Below, piece after piece: positions 20,188 through 29,364 of a stretch of DNA of 64,000 nucleotides (position 1 is its first letter; the number at the start of each line of letters is the position of its first letter). The notes under the pieces were generated by a model. The model searched no databases. It worked only from the letters and a program-made list of their open reading frames with translations, and was not told the DNA's origin. The stretch covers positions 1,329,372 to 1,393,371 of the forward strand of contig NZ_JABWDU010000001.1 in the NCBI RefSeq assembly GCF_013371465.1. Reading direction: 5' to 3'. Source of the stretch: Ensifer oleiphilus (GTDB lineage: Bacteria > Pseudomonadota > Alphaproteobacteria > Rhizobiales > Rhizobiaceae). The position numbers and the translations under genes are program-made.

Positions 20188-20475
20188 AGCGTGCTCTTTT
20201 GACGCAGCTTTTGGCCTGCGGTTTCTCCTTCAGATCTCTCCATCTGCTCTGTGCTATTCCCACAGCAAGCAGGGTTTTCATCCGGGCGCGAAGCGGCTAT
20301 GAACGCAGGGCTCGGATAGGTTCCAGCCGATTTGTCGGTTAAGGAAATTTGAGAGCCGACCCCAAGAAGCAATGGTCGCCTTTGCCTGTTTTGCTGAGAC
20401 CGGCGTGCCTGAGCTCAACGTCATTTCGCCCGAATCCGTCGATAGTGCGACGTTCATCAAGTTTTGGAACCCGTC

Positions 20476-21804
20476 ATGCGCCTGTCCCGCTTTTTCATGC
20501 CCATCTTGAAGGAAAATCCGAAGGAAGCGGAAATCGTTTCCCACCGTCTTATGCTCCGGACGGGCATGATTCGGCAGCAGTCCTCGGGTATTTACACCTG
20601 GCTGCCACTCGGAAAGCGGGTTCTCGACAAGGTCAATGCGATCGTCCGCGAGGAGCAGAACCGCACCGGCGCGAACGAACTTTTGATGCCGACGCTGCAG
20701 TCCGCCGAGCTTTGGCAGGAAAGCGGCCGCTATGACGCCTACGGCAAGGAAATGCTGCGCATCAAGGATCGCCAGGACCGACCGATGCTCTATGGCCCGA
20801 CCAACGAGGAAATGATCACGGACGTCTTCCGTTCCTACGTGAAGTCCTATCGCAGCCTGCCGCTCAATCTCTACCATATTCAGCTGAAATTCCGCGACGA
20901 GATCCGCCCACGTTTCGGCACCATGCGCTCGCGCGAATTCCTGATGAAGGATGCCTATTCCTTCGATCTCGACCGCGAAGGCGCCGAGCACGCCTATAAC
21001 AAGATGTTTGCCGCCTACCTGCGCACCTTCTCGCGCATGGGGTTGCGCGCCATTCCGATGCGCGCCGACACCGGCCCGATCGGCGGCAATCTCAGCCACG
21101 AATTCATCATTCTCGCCGAAACCGGTGAGTCCGAAGTGTTCTGCCACAAGGACTTCCTCGGCTTCGACATTCCCGGTGAAGACACCAATTTCGACGATGT
21201 CGCCGGCCTGAAGACGATCTTCGACAAGTGGACGTCGCGTTACGCCGCCACCTCGGAGATGCATGACGAGGCTGCGTTCAACGAAGTCGCCGAAGGCGAC
21301 CGCGTGTCGGCACGCGGCATCGAAGTCGGCCATATCTTCTACTTCGGCACAAAGTATTCCGAGGCGATGGGCGCCAAGGTTCTCGGTCCTGATGGCAAGG
21401 AGCACACGGTCCACATGGGCTCCTACGGCATCGGCCCGACACGGCTGGTCCCGGCGATCATCGAGGCGTCGCATGACGACAACGGCATCATCTGGCCGAA
21501 GTCGATCTCGCCGTTCGATGGCGTGATCATCAACATGAAAGCGGGCGATGCCGCTTGCGACGCAGCCTGCGAGACGCTCTACTCGAAGCTCGGCGCTGCC
21601 GGATTCGACGCGCTGCTCGACGATACGGATGACCGCGCCGGCGCCAAGTTCGCATCGGCCGATCTGATCGGCGTGCCGGTCCAGATCATCGTTGGGCCAC
21701 GTTCGATCGCTAGCGGCGAAGTCGAGCTCAAGGATCGCAAGACCGGTGAGCGCGAGACCATGACTGTCGAGGCGGCCCTCAACAAGCTGATCGCGACGAA
21801 GTAA
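20476..21804 (+). CDS. proS: Prolyl-tRNA synthetase
   Basis: It charges tRNA-Pro with proline in the cytoplasm. The 442-aa protein is the short alphaproteobacterial class: the class II catalytic core (motif 2 near [17 protein letters not shown], motif 3 with [14 protein letters not shown]) and the anticodon domain, but without the large editing insertion of E. coli ProS (572 aa). The family start [13 protein letters not shown] is at 20476; an in-frame TTG four codons earlier is possible but unneeded. The lol genes follow after 20 bases. Confidence 0.96.
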   Translation: MRLSRFFMPILKENPKEAEIVSHRLMLRTGMIRQQSSGIYTWLPLGKRVLDKVNAIVREEQNRTGANELLMPTLQSAELWQESGRYDAYGKEMLRIKDRQDRPMLYGPTNEEMITDVFRSYVKSYRSLPLNLYHIQLKFRDEIRPRFGTMRSREFLMKDAYSFDLDREGAEHAYNKMFAAYLRTFSRMGLRAIPMRADTGPIGGNLSHEFIILAETGESEVFCHKDFLGFDIPGEDTNFDDVAGLKTIFDKWTSRYAATSEMHDEAAFNEVAEGDRVSARGIEVGHIFYFGTKYSEAMGAKVLGPDGKEHTVHMGSYGIGPTRLVPAIIEASHDDNGIIWPKSISPFDGVIINMKAGDAACDAACETLYSKLGAAGFDALLDDTDDRAGAKFASADLIGVPVQIIVGPRSIASGEVELKDRKTGERETMTVEAALNKLIATK

Positions 21805-21824
21805 GTGAGGCAAGGGGAGGCAGG

Positions 21825-23135
21825 ATGACCGCCGTGACGGAAGATCAGGTGCAGGCTGCTGGCCAGTCCGCAAAGTCCGCCAGCCGCCCCTTTTCCGCCT
21901 TTGAGCGCATGGTCGCCTGGCGCTATCTGCGCTCGCGGCGCAAGGAAGCCTTCATTTCGGTGATCGCCGGCTTCTCGTTCATTGGCATCATGCTCGGCGT
22001 TGCGACGCTGATCATCGTCATGGCAGTGATGAACGGCTTCCGCACCGAACTCATCTCGCGCATCCTCGGCATCAACGGCCATATGATCGTGCAGCCGATC
22101 GATGGTCCGCTCAACAACTATGCCGAGCTTGCCACACGCTTTTCCGGCGTGAAGGGCGTGACGATGGCGATCCCGCTCATCGAGGGGCAGGTCCTGGCGC
22201 AGGGCGTCAGCGACAGCTCCACTGGCGCTCTCGTGCGCGGCATCCGCGCCGATGACCTCGGCAAGATGAAGTCGGTCTCTGACCATATCCAGTCCGGCGA
22301 TCTCGTCGGCTTTGCCGCCGGCACCGGCGTTGCGATCGGCTCGCGCATGGCCGATCAGCTCGGCATCCAGGTGGGCGGCACCATCACTTTGACATCGCCG
22401 AACGGCGACGTGACGCCCATGGGCATGAACCCGCGGGTCAAGGCCTACACGGTTTCGGCGATCTTCGAGATCGGCATGTCGGAATACGATTCGTCGATCA
22501 TCTTCATGCCGCTGGAGGAATCGCAGCTCTTCTTCAACGCCGAGGGGCTGGCGCAGCAAATCGAAATCTTCGTCGAGCACCCCGATATGGTCGATGAACT
22601 GCGCAAGCCGGTCGAAGATGCCGCCGGGCGCCAGATCTTCATCACCGACTGGCGCGACCGCAACAAGACGTTCTTTTCCGCGCTCGAGGTCGAGCGCAAC
22701 GTGATGTTCATGATCCTGACGCTGATCGTTCTGGTCGCGGCACTGAACATCATCTCCGGCCTGATCATGCTGGTGAAGGACAAGGGAAGCGACATCGCCA
22801 TCCTTCGCACCATGGGTGCGACCTCCGGGTCAGTCATGCGCATCTTCTTCATGACCGGGGCGGCAATCGGGGCTGCTGGAACCGTCGCCGGCGTGCTGCT
22901 TGGCGTCGTCGTCTGCTTGAACATCGAGTCCATTCGCCAGTTCTTCTCCTGGATTTCAGGCACGACGCTGTTTAGCCCGGAACTCTATTTCCTGAGCCAG
23001 CTTCCGGCGGATATGAATGCCGATGAGACGATTCTCGTTATCGTCATGGCGCTCAGCCTGTCGTTCCTTGCCACGATCTTTCCGGCATGGCGCGCCTCGC
23101 GTCTCGATCCCGTGCAGGCCCTGCGGTATGAATGA
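21825..23135 (+). CDS. Lipoprotein-releasing ABC transporter permease (LolC/LolE family)
   Basis: The inner-membrane permease of the Lol system, which extracts outer-membrane lipoproteins and hands them to LolA. The 436-aa protein has an N-terminal helix (about 43-66), a large periplasmic domain (about 67-290) and three further helices (about 293-315, 340-370, 395-415), the MacB/FtsX layout. Its start, FERMVAWRYLRSRRKEAFISV, is typical. Only one LolC/E gene is present, next to lolD, so it may work as a homodimer as in other bacteria with a single gene. Confidence 0.92.
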   Translation: MTAVTEDQVQAAGQSAKSASRPFSAFERMVAWRYLRSRRKEAFISVIAGFSFIGIMLGVATLIIVMAVMNGFRTELISRILGINGHMIVQPIDGPLNNYAELATRFSGVKGVTMAIPLIEGQVLAQGVSDSSTGALVRGIRADDLGKMKSVSDHIQSGDLVGFAAGTGVAIGSRMADQLGIQVGGTITLTSPNGDVTPMGMNPRVKAYTVSAIFEIGMSEYDSSIIFMPLEESQLFFNAEGLAQQIEIFVEHPDMVDELRKPVEDAAGRQIFITDWRDRNKTFFSALEVERNVMFMILTLIVLVAALNIISGLIMLVKDKGSDIAILRTMGATSGSVMRIFFMTGAAIGAAGTVAGVLLGVVVCLNIESIRQFFSWISGTTLFSPELYFLSQLPADMNADETILVIVMALSLSFLATIFPAWRASRLDPVQALRYE

Positions 23136-23151
23136 CAAGGACAACAACTGA

Positions 23152-23838
23152 ATGAATGCGCGCGTGGCACTGCAGCTTTCGGGCATCGAGCGTACTTACG
23201 GGCAGGGGGACACCTTCCTGTCGATCCTCAAGGGTGCGGACTTCACGCTGAAAAGCGGCGAAACCGTTGCACTCGTGGCGCCGTCGGGCACCGGCAAGTC
23301 GACTCTGCTGCATGTCGCTGGCCTCTTGGAGCGCCCGGATGGCGGAAAGGTCGTCGTCAACGGCGTGACCTGCGACGGTCTCAACGATGACCGGCGGACG
23401 GCCATCCGCCGCAATGAAATCGGCTTCGTCTACCAGTTTCATCATCTGCTTCCGGAGTTTACCGCTCTCGAAAACATCATGATGCCGCAACTGATCGCCG
23501 GGCTCGGCAAGGCTGAGGCCGCCGAACGGGCAAGGGCGCTGCTCGACTATATGCGTATCGGTCATCGCGCCGATCATCGCCCGTCGGAGCTTTCGGGCGG
23601 TGAACAGCAGCGCGTGGCGATTGCCCGCGCCGTCGCCAACGCACCGCTGGTGTTGCTGGCCGATGAACCGACCGGAAACCTCGATCCGGAAACCGCAGGC
23701 TATGTTTTCGAGGCACTCGAGGCGTTGGCGCGTCAGTCGGGTCTGGCGGCTCTCATCGCCACGCACAATCACGAGCTGGCATCCCTGATGGATCGGCGGG
23801 TGACGATCGAAGACGGCAAGGTCGTCGAACTGAAGTGA
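23152..23838 (+). CDS. lolD: Lipoprotein-releasing ABC transporter ATP-binding protein LolD
   Basis: The ATPase that powers the Lol permease encoded 16 bases upstream. The 228-aa protein shows Walker [10 protein letters not shown] (43-51), the Q-loop [16 protein letters not shown], the signature LSGGEQQ (147-153), Walker B LVLLADEP (166-173) and the switch His in ATHNHELA. A factor-independent terminator lies 70 bases downstream. Confidence 0.95.
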   Translation: MNARVALQLSGIERTYGQGDTFLSILKGADFTLKSGETVALVAPSGTGKSTLLHVAGLLERPDGGKVVVNGVTCDGLNDDRRTAIRRNEIGFVYQFHHLLPEFTALENIMMPQLIAGLGKAEAAERARALLDYMRIGHRADHRPSELSGGEQQRVAIARAVANAPLVLLADEPTGNLDPETAGYVFEALEALARQSGLAALIATHNHELASLMDRRVTIEDGKVVELK

Positions 23839-23908
23839 TGCGGAGGGCATTTGCGCCCCAGATGCGTTCGTGCAAACGCTCTATCGTCCTGCCTCAGCGC
23901 ATGTCCTG

Positions 23909-23933
23909 GCGAAGCCTCGCTTCGCGCTTTTTC
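23909..23933 (+). terminator. Terminator after lolD
   Basis: A 7-bp perfect stem (GCGAAGC and GCTTCGC, loop CTC) followed by GC and five T. It is well placed to end the proS-lol transcript. Confidence 0.7.
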
Positions 23934-24069
23934 TAGGGCATGAAGCAGACAACGCCAGCGTTCGATGCGACGGTCGATCTCTAGCATCCGGCTTTCAAGT
24001 GGCTACATTGAAGGCGGATACGATGCTTTGGAAGCAAAGTGCTGGTGCGTCCTGATTGCGTGTTTCTGA

Positions 24070-24090
24070 GCGCGGCATTCTATGCCGCGC
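24070..24090. repeat. Hairpin downstream of the DUF5680 gene
   Basis: A perfect 9-bp stem (GCGCGGCAT and ATGCCGCGC) with a 3-base loop, 13 bases past the stop of the minus-strand gene. No T-run follows on the minus strand, so it is at best a weak terminator. Confidence 0.4.
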
Positions 24091-24103
24091 GCTGGCTCAC
24101 TTT

Positions 24104-24571
24104 CTACGGCACGATGAGCCCGCCGCGATAGTCGAGTTCGTAAGCCTCTTCGCCATCGACAAAGATGACCTCCCGTCCGGAAAAGTGCTGCGTATCGCCA
24201 CGGCTGGTGTCGATATAGGTGCCGTAGGCGTGCCGATATTGCATTCCGCCGAGGAAATGCCGCTTTTCGCGATACATGGTTCCGAGCGCGGTCTTGATGA
24301 CGATGCCGGCGCGCTCCGCATCGATCAGATCCGGCCGGATAACGTGACCGAAGTAGTTCATGGCCCAGCGGGCATCTTCCCCGAACCAAACGGTTTCCTG
24401 GCCGGCAAAATCCGTTCCACCGAAATAGCTGTCGAGATACCGCCACCGGTCGCGTTGATAGCCGATATCGCGCGCCCCTGCGCGCGAAGGCGGCTGCGCG
24501 GTACCGCCGCCAACATACGCCTTCGATTTGGCTTCCACGATAAAGTCCCTGAGGTCTTCGATACTGGCCAT
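24104..24571 (-). CDS. DUF5680 domain protein
   Basis: A 155-aa cytoplasmic protein that looks like the DUF5680 family: starts with LRDFIVEAKSKAYVGGG, then DRWRYLDSYFGGTDFAGQE, EDARWAMNYFG, and ends in DYRGGLIVP. The same fold region sometimes sits next to a DNA-binding helix-turn-helix in other proteins; here there is none. The start at 24571 is supported by AGGG seven bases upstream; ATGs 24 and 60 bases further up lack this. It follows an exported-protein gene by 80 bases and may be co-transcribed. Function unknown. Confidence 0.8.
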   Translation of the reverse strand: MASIEDLRDFIVEAKSKAYVGGGTAQPPSRAGARDIGYQRDRWRYLDSYFGGTDFAGQETVWFGEDARWAMNYFGHVIRPDLIDAERAGIVIKTALGTMYREKRHFLGGMQYRHAYGTYIDTSRGDTQHFSGREVIFVDGEEAYELDYRGGLIVP

Positions 24572-24651
24572 GAGAACACCCTGTTTGTTCACATGCAGCA
24601 TGCCGCGAGACATCGTCGATGTAAAGAACAAAGAGAGAACAAACGATTCGA

Positions 24652-25224
24652 TTACTGGATGCCGCAGGCGTGCTGCCCTCGGTCGTCGCTCCAGTCTTTG
24701 AGGAGCACCAATTCGCCCTTGACGGTGACGGGCTTGTTGTTGGATTTGCCCTTGCCGGTCAGCACGTTCAGGTCACACTGCGACGTGTTGTTGGGATCAA
24801 GCGTGTCGTAGGAGGCGTAGGTGTAGCCGGCGACAACGAAGTCGAAATTGCGGTAGGCAATCGTCAGCTTCTGTTCCCAACGGTCGCGACCGATCGCATC
24901 GTTGTGCGTGGTAATCACCAGCGAGCCGTTCGGGAGCGCACTGATCGTCGGCGCCTGCCCGGCCATGTCGTACTGCCCCCAGATCTTGTTCGGGATGGCT
25001 GACTTGAGCGTCAGCGGGCCGTCTTCGCCAGCGAGATAGATGTAAATCGCGTTGTCCTCGTCGGTCTCCTTGCCAGGTTTCACCAGCAGCGCCAGATCGC
25101 TCGTACCGTCCTTGTCCCAGTCGCCGGTCGCAGCCGACACTATGCGCCCGGGGTCGATCGCCTCAGCGGCGAAGGCGAGGGACGGAAGCAGGAGGAAGAG
25201 GGGCAGGGTCAGGCGTGCAATCAT
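24652..25224 (-). CDS. Exported hypothetical protein with an FG-GAP/VCBS-like start
   Basis: A 190-aa protein with a clear Sec signal peptide (MIARLTLPLFLLLPSLAFA, cleavage after Ala-Phe-Ala near residue 19). The first mature part, IVSAATGDWDKDGTSDLALL, has the Asp-rich calcium-loop pattern of FG-GAP/VCBS repeats (GDWDKDG..DL), but only one such unit is seen. Two cysteines lie in the C-terminal third (SQCDLN and the last residues HACGIQ) and could pair in the periplasm. The ATG at 25224 is chosen because it opens the signal peptide; an ATG 57 bases upstream gives an odd polar extension. Role unknown. Confidence 0.8.
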   Translation of the reverse strand: MIARLTLPLFLLLPSLAFAAEAIDPGRIVSAATGDWDKDGTSDLALLVKPGKETDEDNAIYIYLAGEDGPLTLKSAIPNKIWGQYDMAGQAPTISALPNGSLVITTHNDAIGRDRWEQKLTIAYRNFDFVVAGYTYASYDTLDPNNTSQCDLNVLTGKGKSNNKPVTVKGELVLLKDWSDDRGQHACGIQ

Positions 25225-25421
25225 GTCGCTGTTGCTCCGTGTTGTTGCCCTAGTCATAGGCGCGATGGGGGAAGTGCTCAAGCATTCGGTTAATCACTGC
25301 GAACGACGATTGCCGTCGCGATTAACCATGCGCGGTGGAAAGCGGGTGCTCCGCTCGACAGTGATTGACGTGAGAACAAAAATGGAACAAAGTAAAAACA
25401 TAACGGAAAAGGAGCCATGTT

Positions 25422-25508
25422 ATGACTGATTTTGTTCGTGACCTCGCCGCCTTCACATCGATGGGCCTGTTCGTCGCCAGCATTGCCTTCATCGCTCTCG
25501 GGCTTTGA
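25422..25508 (+). CDS. 28-aa single-helix membrane protein
   Basis: A short ORF with an excellent ribosome binding site (GGAG at 25411-25414, seven bases before the ATG). The peptide has a short charged N-terminus (MTDFVRDLAAF) followed by one hydrophobic helix (about residues 13-28) that runs to the end. It stands alone on the plus strand between divergent genes, 163 bases before dnaE1. The composition fits the small membrane proteins often missed in annotation; I cannot give a function. Confidence 0.6.
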   Translation: MTDFVRDLAAFTSMGLFVASIAFIALGL

Positions 25509-25531
25509 TCTGAGGCTATGTTTTCGAAGTG

Positions 25532-25556
25532 GCGTGACCCTGACGCGGGGTCGCGC
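25532..25556. repeat. Hairpin after the 28-aa ORF
   Basis: A 9-bp stem with one G-U pair (GCGTGACCC and GGGTCGCGC, 7-base loop), 23 bases after the small ORF. No T-run follows; it may be a weak terminator or a protective 3' end. Confidence 0.35.
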
Positions 25557-25646
25557 GATGTCATACCGGGACTGCACCGTTGAAAAGAGCACCGGCCCAT
25601 GATGCAAAAACTGGACATGGCGGATGAGAAGCGGGATATCCTGACG

Positions 25647-25664
25647 CCCTGACAGGAATCAGGG
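25647..25664 (+). promoter_or_regulatory. Hairpin containing the dnaE1 ribosome binding site
   Basis: CCCTGA and TCAGGG form a 6-bp perfect stem with a 6-base loop. The likely Shine-Dalgarno sequence of dnaE1 (AGGG, 25661-25664, seven bases before the ATG) is in the 3' arm, so folding would hide it. Confidence 0.35.
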
Positions 25665-25671
25665 TGTTAAG

Positions 25672-28600
25672 ATGGCGGATCAAGGCGGCGTAGAACGGAA
25701 CGATCAGACGGCTGCGGATCCACAGTTCGTGCATCTTCGTGTCCACTCGGCTTTTTCGCTGCTTGAAGGTGCGCTGCCCATCAAGAAGGTGATCGGCAAG
25801 GCCGTGGCTGACGCTCAGCCGGCAATCGGTATCGCCGACACCAACAATCTTTTCGCAGCGCTTGAATTTTCCCAGAAGGCGGCCGAAGACGGCCTGCAGC
25901 CGTTGACCGGTTGTCAGCTGTCGATCGACATGGAAGACGAGGCCGACGGCGACCGCCGCGGCCACGCACAGCAACTGGCAAAGCTGCCCGCCATCGTGCT
26001 GATCGCTGCCACCGACGACGGCTACACGCGATTGGTCGACCTGGTCAGCCGCGCCTATCTTGGAGGCGAAGGCAGCCAGGCCACGAGAATAACGCGTTCG
26101 TGGCTGGTGGAGGCCGGCACGGACGGGCTGATCGCGCTTTCGGGCGCAAGCGGTGGGCCGATCGATATGGCGGTGAAATCAGGCTCTCACGCCTTGGCCG
26201 AGGCGCGTCTGGAAGCATTGCATGAGCTCTTCGGCGATCGGCTCTATATCGAGTTGCAGCGGCACGGCAATTTCGACCGCCGGCATGAAAGCCGGATGAT
26301 CGACCTCGCCTACAAGTTCGATGTGCCCTTGGTCGCGACCAACGAGGCTTTCTTTCCATCGCCGTCCGATTACGACGCGCATGACGCGCTGATGGCGGTC
26401 GCGCATAACGCCATGGTCTCCGACGACAGCCGGTTCCGCCTGACGCCGGATCACTATCTCAAGAGCCGGAAGGAGATGGCAGCACTTTTCGCCGACCTGC
26501 CTGAAGCGCTCGAAAACACGATCGAGATCGCGCGGCGCTGCTCGTTCATGCTGAAGACGCGCGGGCCGATCCTGCCGCGCTTCACCGGTGCTTCCGACGA
26601 CCCGGAGGAGGCCGAACGCGCCGAATCGGGAGAGTTGCGCCGGCAGGCGGAGGAGGGCCTCGACAACCGCTTGCGCAAACTTGGCATGGCGCCCGGCTAT
26701 ACTGAGGAAGAATACCGCGAGCGGCTTGCGTTCGAACTCAGCGTCATCGAGCGCATGAAATTCCCGGGCTACTTCCTGATCGTTGCGGACTTCATCAAAT
26801 GGGCCAAGCAGCACGACATTCCCGTCGGCCCGGGCCGTGGTTCGGGCGCGGGCTCGCTGGTTGCCTATGCGCTGACCATCACCGACGTCGATCCCATGCG
26901 GTTCTCCCTGCTGTTCGAGCGCTTCCTCAATCCTGAACGCGTGTCGATGCCCGACTTCGACATCGACTTCTGCCAGGACCGGCGCGAAGAGGTCATCCGC
27001 TACGTCCAGGCGAAGTATGGCCGCGAGCAGGTCGCCCAGATCATTACCTTCGGTTCGCTACAGGCGCGCGCCGCCCTTCGTGACGTCGGTCGCGTGCTCG
27101 AGATGCCCTATGGCCAGGTCGACAAGATCTGCAAGCTCGTGCCCAACAACCCGGCCAACCCAACCCCGCTGTCAAAGGCGATCGAGGAAGAGCCGCGTCT
27201 GCAGGAGGAAGCGGAGAAGGAGCCGGTCGTCGCCCGTCTGCTCGACATCGCGCAGAAGATCGAGGGCCTCTATCGCCATGCCTCGACCCACGCCGCCGGC
27301 ATTGTTATCGGCGACCGGCCGCTGTCGAAGCTGGTGCCGATGTACCGCGATCCGCGCTCCGACATGCCGGTGACCCAGTTCAACATGAAATGGGTCGAGC
27401 AGGCCGGCCTCGTAAAGTTCGACTTCCTCGGCCTGAAGACTCTGACGGTGCTGAAGGTCGCAGTTGACTTCGTCAAATTGCGCGGCATCGAGGTTGATCT
27501 CGCCAGTATTCCGCTCGACGACGAAAAAACCTACGAGATGCTGTCGCGCGGCGAAACGGTTGGCGTGTTCCAGGTGGAAAGTGCCGGCATGCGCAAGGCG
27601 CTGATCGGCATGCGGCCAGACTGCATCGAGGACATCATCGCGCTGGTGGCGTTGTATCGCCCAGGCCCGATGGAGAACATTCCGGTCTACAACGCTCGCA
27701 AGCACGGCGAAGAAGAGATCGAATCGATCCATCCGAAGATCGATTATCTGCTCAAGGAAACGCAGGGCGTTATCGTCTACCAGGAACAGGTGATGCAGAT
27801 CGCCCAGGTCCTGTCGGGCTATTCGCTCGGCGAAGCCGACCTTCTGCGTCGCGCCATGGGTAAGAAGATCAAGGAGGAGATGGACAAGCAGCGCGCCCGT
27901 TTCGTCGACGGTGCGGTCAAGAACGAGGTGTCGAAACCGCAGGCCGATCTGATCTTCGATCTCCTCGCCAAGTTCGCCAATTACGGCTTCAACAAGTCGC
28001 ACGCCGCCGCCTACGCCATCGTCTCCTACCAGACCGCCTATATGAAGGCGCATTACCCGGTCGAGTTCCTGGCGGCGTCGATGACGCTCGACATGGCCAA
28101 CACCGAAAAGGTCAACGATTTCCGTCAGGATGCAGGGCGTCTCGGCATCCAGGTGATCGCGCCCTCGGTTCAGTCCTCCTTCCGGCATTTTCAAACGGGG
28201 GAGAAGCGCATCTATTACTCACTGGCTGCCATCAAGGGCGTCGGCGAATCGGCTGTCGAGCACATCGTTGCCGTTCGCGGCGACCGCGAATTTGCGAGCC
28301 TTGAAGATTTCTGCCTGCGGATTGACCCGAAGCTGCTCAACCGGCGTGTGTTCGAGAGCCTGATCGCGGCCGGTGCCTTCGATTGCTTCGGCTATGATCG
28401 CGCTGAGCTCGTTGGCGGACTTGATCGTATCCTCGGCTTTGCCCAGCGCGCGCAGGAAAACAAGACAAGCGGACAGGGCGACATCTTCGGGGCCGGTGCT
28501 GCAACCGGACCGGAACGGATCTCGCTTCCCGCCTACACGCCGTGGCTTGCCTCGGAAAAGTTGCACCGGGAATTCCAGGTGCTGGGCTTCTATCTCTCCG

Positions 28601-29169
28601 CCCATCCGCTCGACACCTACAATCCGCTGCTCGCCAAGATGCGCGTCCAGACGTTTGGCGATTTCGCTGGCGCCGTGAAGAAGGGCGCAACGGCTGGCCG
28701 TCTCGCCGGCACCGTCACCTCCAAGCAGGAGCGCAAGACCCGGACCGGCAACAAGATGGGCATCATCGCCTTCTCGGATTCATCCGGCCAGTTCGAGGCC
28801 GTGCTGTTTTCAGAGATGTTGCACCAGTATCGCGACCTGCTCGAGCCCGGTAAGTCGCTTGTCATGACCGTGCAGGCGGAGGAGCGGCCGGAAGGTATCG
28901 GTCTTCGCATCCAGACGCTACGCTCGCTCGAGGAAGAATCGCTGCAGATGCAGAAGGCGCTGCGCGTCTATGTGCGCGATTCCGGACCGCTGAAGTCCAT
29001 CGCCGCCCACTTGAACGCGAGAGGCGAGGGCCTTGTTTCCTTCATCGTCATCAAGGACAACGGCCAGCGCGAGATCGAGGTCGAACTCAGCGAGAAATTC
29101 CGGATCTCACCGGAGATCGCAGCGGCGCTTCGCTCGGCCCCGGGAGTGGTCGACGTCGAACTCGTCTGA
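25672..29169 (+). CDS. dnaE: DNA polymerase III alpha subunit
   Basis: The replicative DNA polymerase subunit (dnaE1 type), 1165 aa. Order of domains: PHP (from about residue 20, FVHLRVHSAFSLLEGALP), polymerase core with the catalytic aspartates in MPDFDIDFCQDRREE (about 425-439) and the GPGRGSGAGSLVAY stretch just before it, then helix-hairpin-helix, OB fold (about 990-1080) and a C-terminal domain. Length and order match replicative DnaE rather than the shorter mutagenic DnaE2. The start may be under translational control by a hairpin over the ribosome binding site. Confidence 0.97.
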   Translation: MADQGGVERNDQTAADPQFVHLRVHSAFSLLEGALPIKKVIGKAVADAQPAIGIADTNNLFAALEFSQKAAEDGLQPLTGCQLSIDMEDEADGDRRGHAQQLAKLPAIVLIAATDDGYTRLVDLVSRAYLGGEGSQATRITRSWLVEAGTDGLIALSGASGGPIDMAVKSGSHALAEARLEALHELFGDRLYIELQRHGNFDRRHESRMIDLAYKFDVPLVATNEAFFPSPSDYDAHDALMAVAHNAMVSDDSRFRLTPDHYLKSRKEMAALFADLPEALENTIEIARRCSFMLKTRGPILPRFTGASDDPEEAERAESGELRRQAEEGLDNRLRKLGMAPGYTEEEYRERLAFELSVIERMKFPGYFLIVADFIKWAKQHDIPVGPGRGSGAGSLVAYALTITDVDPMRFSLLFERFLNPERVSMPDFDIDFCQDRREEVIRYVQAKYGREQVAQIITFGSLQARAALRDVGRVLEMPYGQVDKICKLVPNNPANPTPLSKAIEEEPRLQEEAEKEPVVARLLDIAQKIEGLYRHASTHAAGIVIGDRPLSKLVPMYRDPRSDMPVTQFNMKWVEQAGLVKFDFLGLKTLTVLKVAVDFVKLRGIEVDLASIPLDDEKTYEMLSRGETVGVFQVESAGMRKALIGMRPDCIEDIIALVALYRPGPMENIPVYNARKHGEEEIESIHPKIDYLLKETQGVIVYQEQVMQIAQVLSGYSLGEADLLRRAMGKKIKEEMDKQRARFVDGAVKNEVSKPQADLIFDLLAKFANYGFNKSHAAAYAIVSYQTAYMKAHYPVEFLAASMTLDMANTEKVNDFRQDAGRLGIQVIAPSVQSSFRHFQTGEKRIYYSLAAIKGVGESAVEHIVAVRGDREFASLEDFCLRIDPKLLNRRVFESLIAAGAFDCFGYDRAELVGGLDRILGFAQRAQENKTSGQGDIFGAGAATGPERISLPAYTPWLASEKLHREFQVLGFYLSAHPLDTYNPLLAKMRVQTFGDFAGAVKKGATAGRLAGTVTSKQERKTRTGNKMGIIAFSDSSGQFEAVLFSEMLHQYRDLLEPGKSLVMTVQAEERPEGIGLRIQTLRSLEEESLQMQKALRVYVRDSGPLKSIAAHLNARGEGLVSFIVIKDNGQREIEVELSEKFRISPEIAAALRSAPGVVDVELV

Positions 29170-29215
29170 TCCGCTCCGCGATGCGGCTGCTCGACGTTGG
29201 GATGACCAAAGGAAT

Positions 29216-29310
29216 CTCGATCTCGAGGATTCGCCGGCAGCGCTTTAAGTTCTTGTTTTTGCGCGTCGTTATCGCAAAATAGCGGCTCACTTTTGCGCGA
29301 CCTGCCTTAG
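29216..29310 (+). repeat. Dispersed ~95 bp intergenic repeat, copy 1
   Basis: This stretch after dnaE1 matches 30707-30801 on the opposite strand at roughly four of five positions, with a few short gaps. Shared blocks are AGGATTCGC, GCGCTTTA, GTTCTTGTTT, TTATCGCAAAA and CACTTTTGCGCG. From memory, sequences of this type recur between genes in many rhizobial chromosomes. It does not look coding. Confidence 0.7.
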
Positions 29311-29364
29311 GGAAAGGCGCGCCGATCAGACGTGGCGGTCGCACCCGATACTGCGTGCATTAGC

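Larger units (their letters stand above)
19697..20475. other. Intergenic region between DUF1467 gene and proS
   Basis: About 780 bases without a supportable gene. It holds a symmetrical terminator (19931-19959), then AT-richer sequence with a perfect -35 box TTGACA at 20159. Short ORFs on both strands here have no ribosome binding site or family match. The 300 bases between the terminator and proS may carry an unrecognised leader. Confidence 0.6.

Noticed and set aside
20278-21873. A 531-codon minus-strand frame opposite proS
   Set aside because: It is the antisense shadow of proS, with no ribosome binding site or domain.
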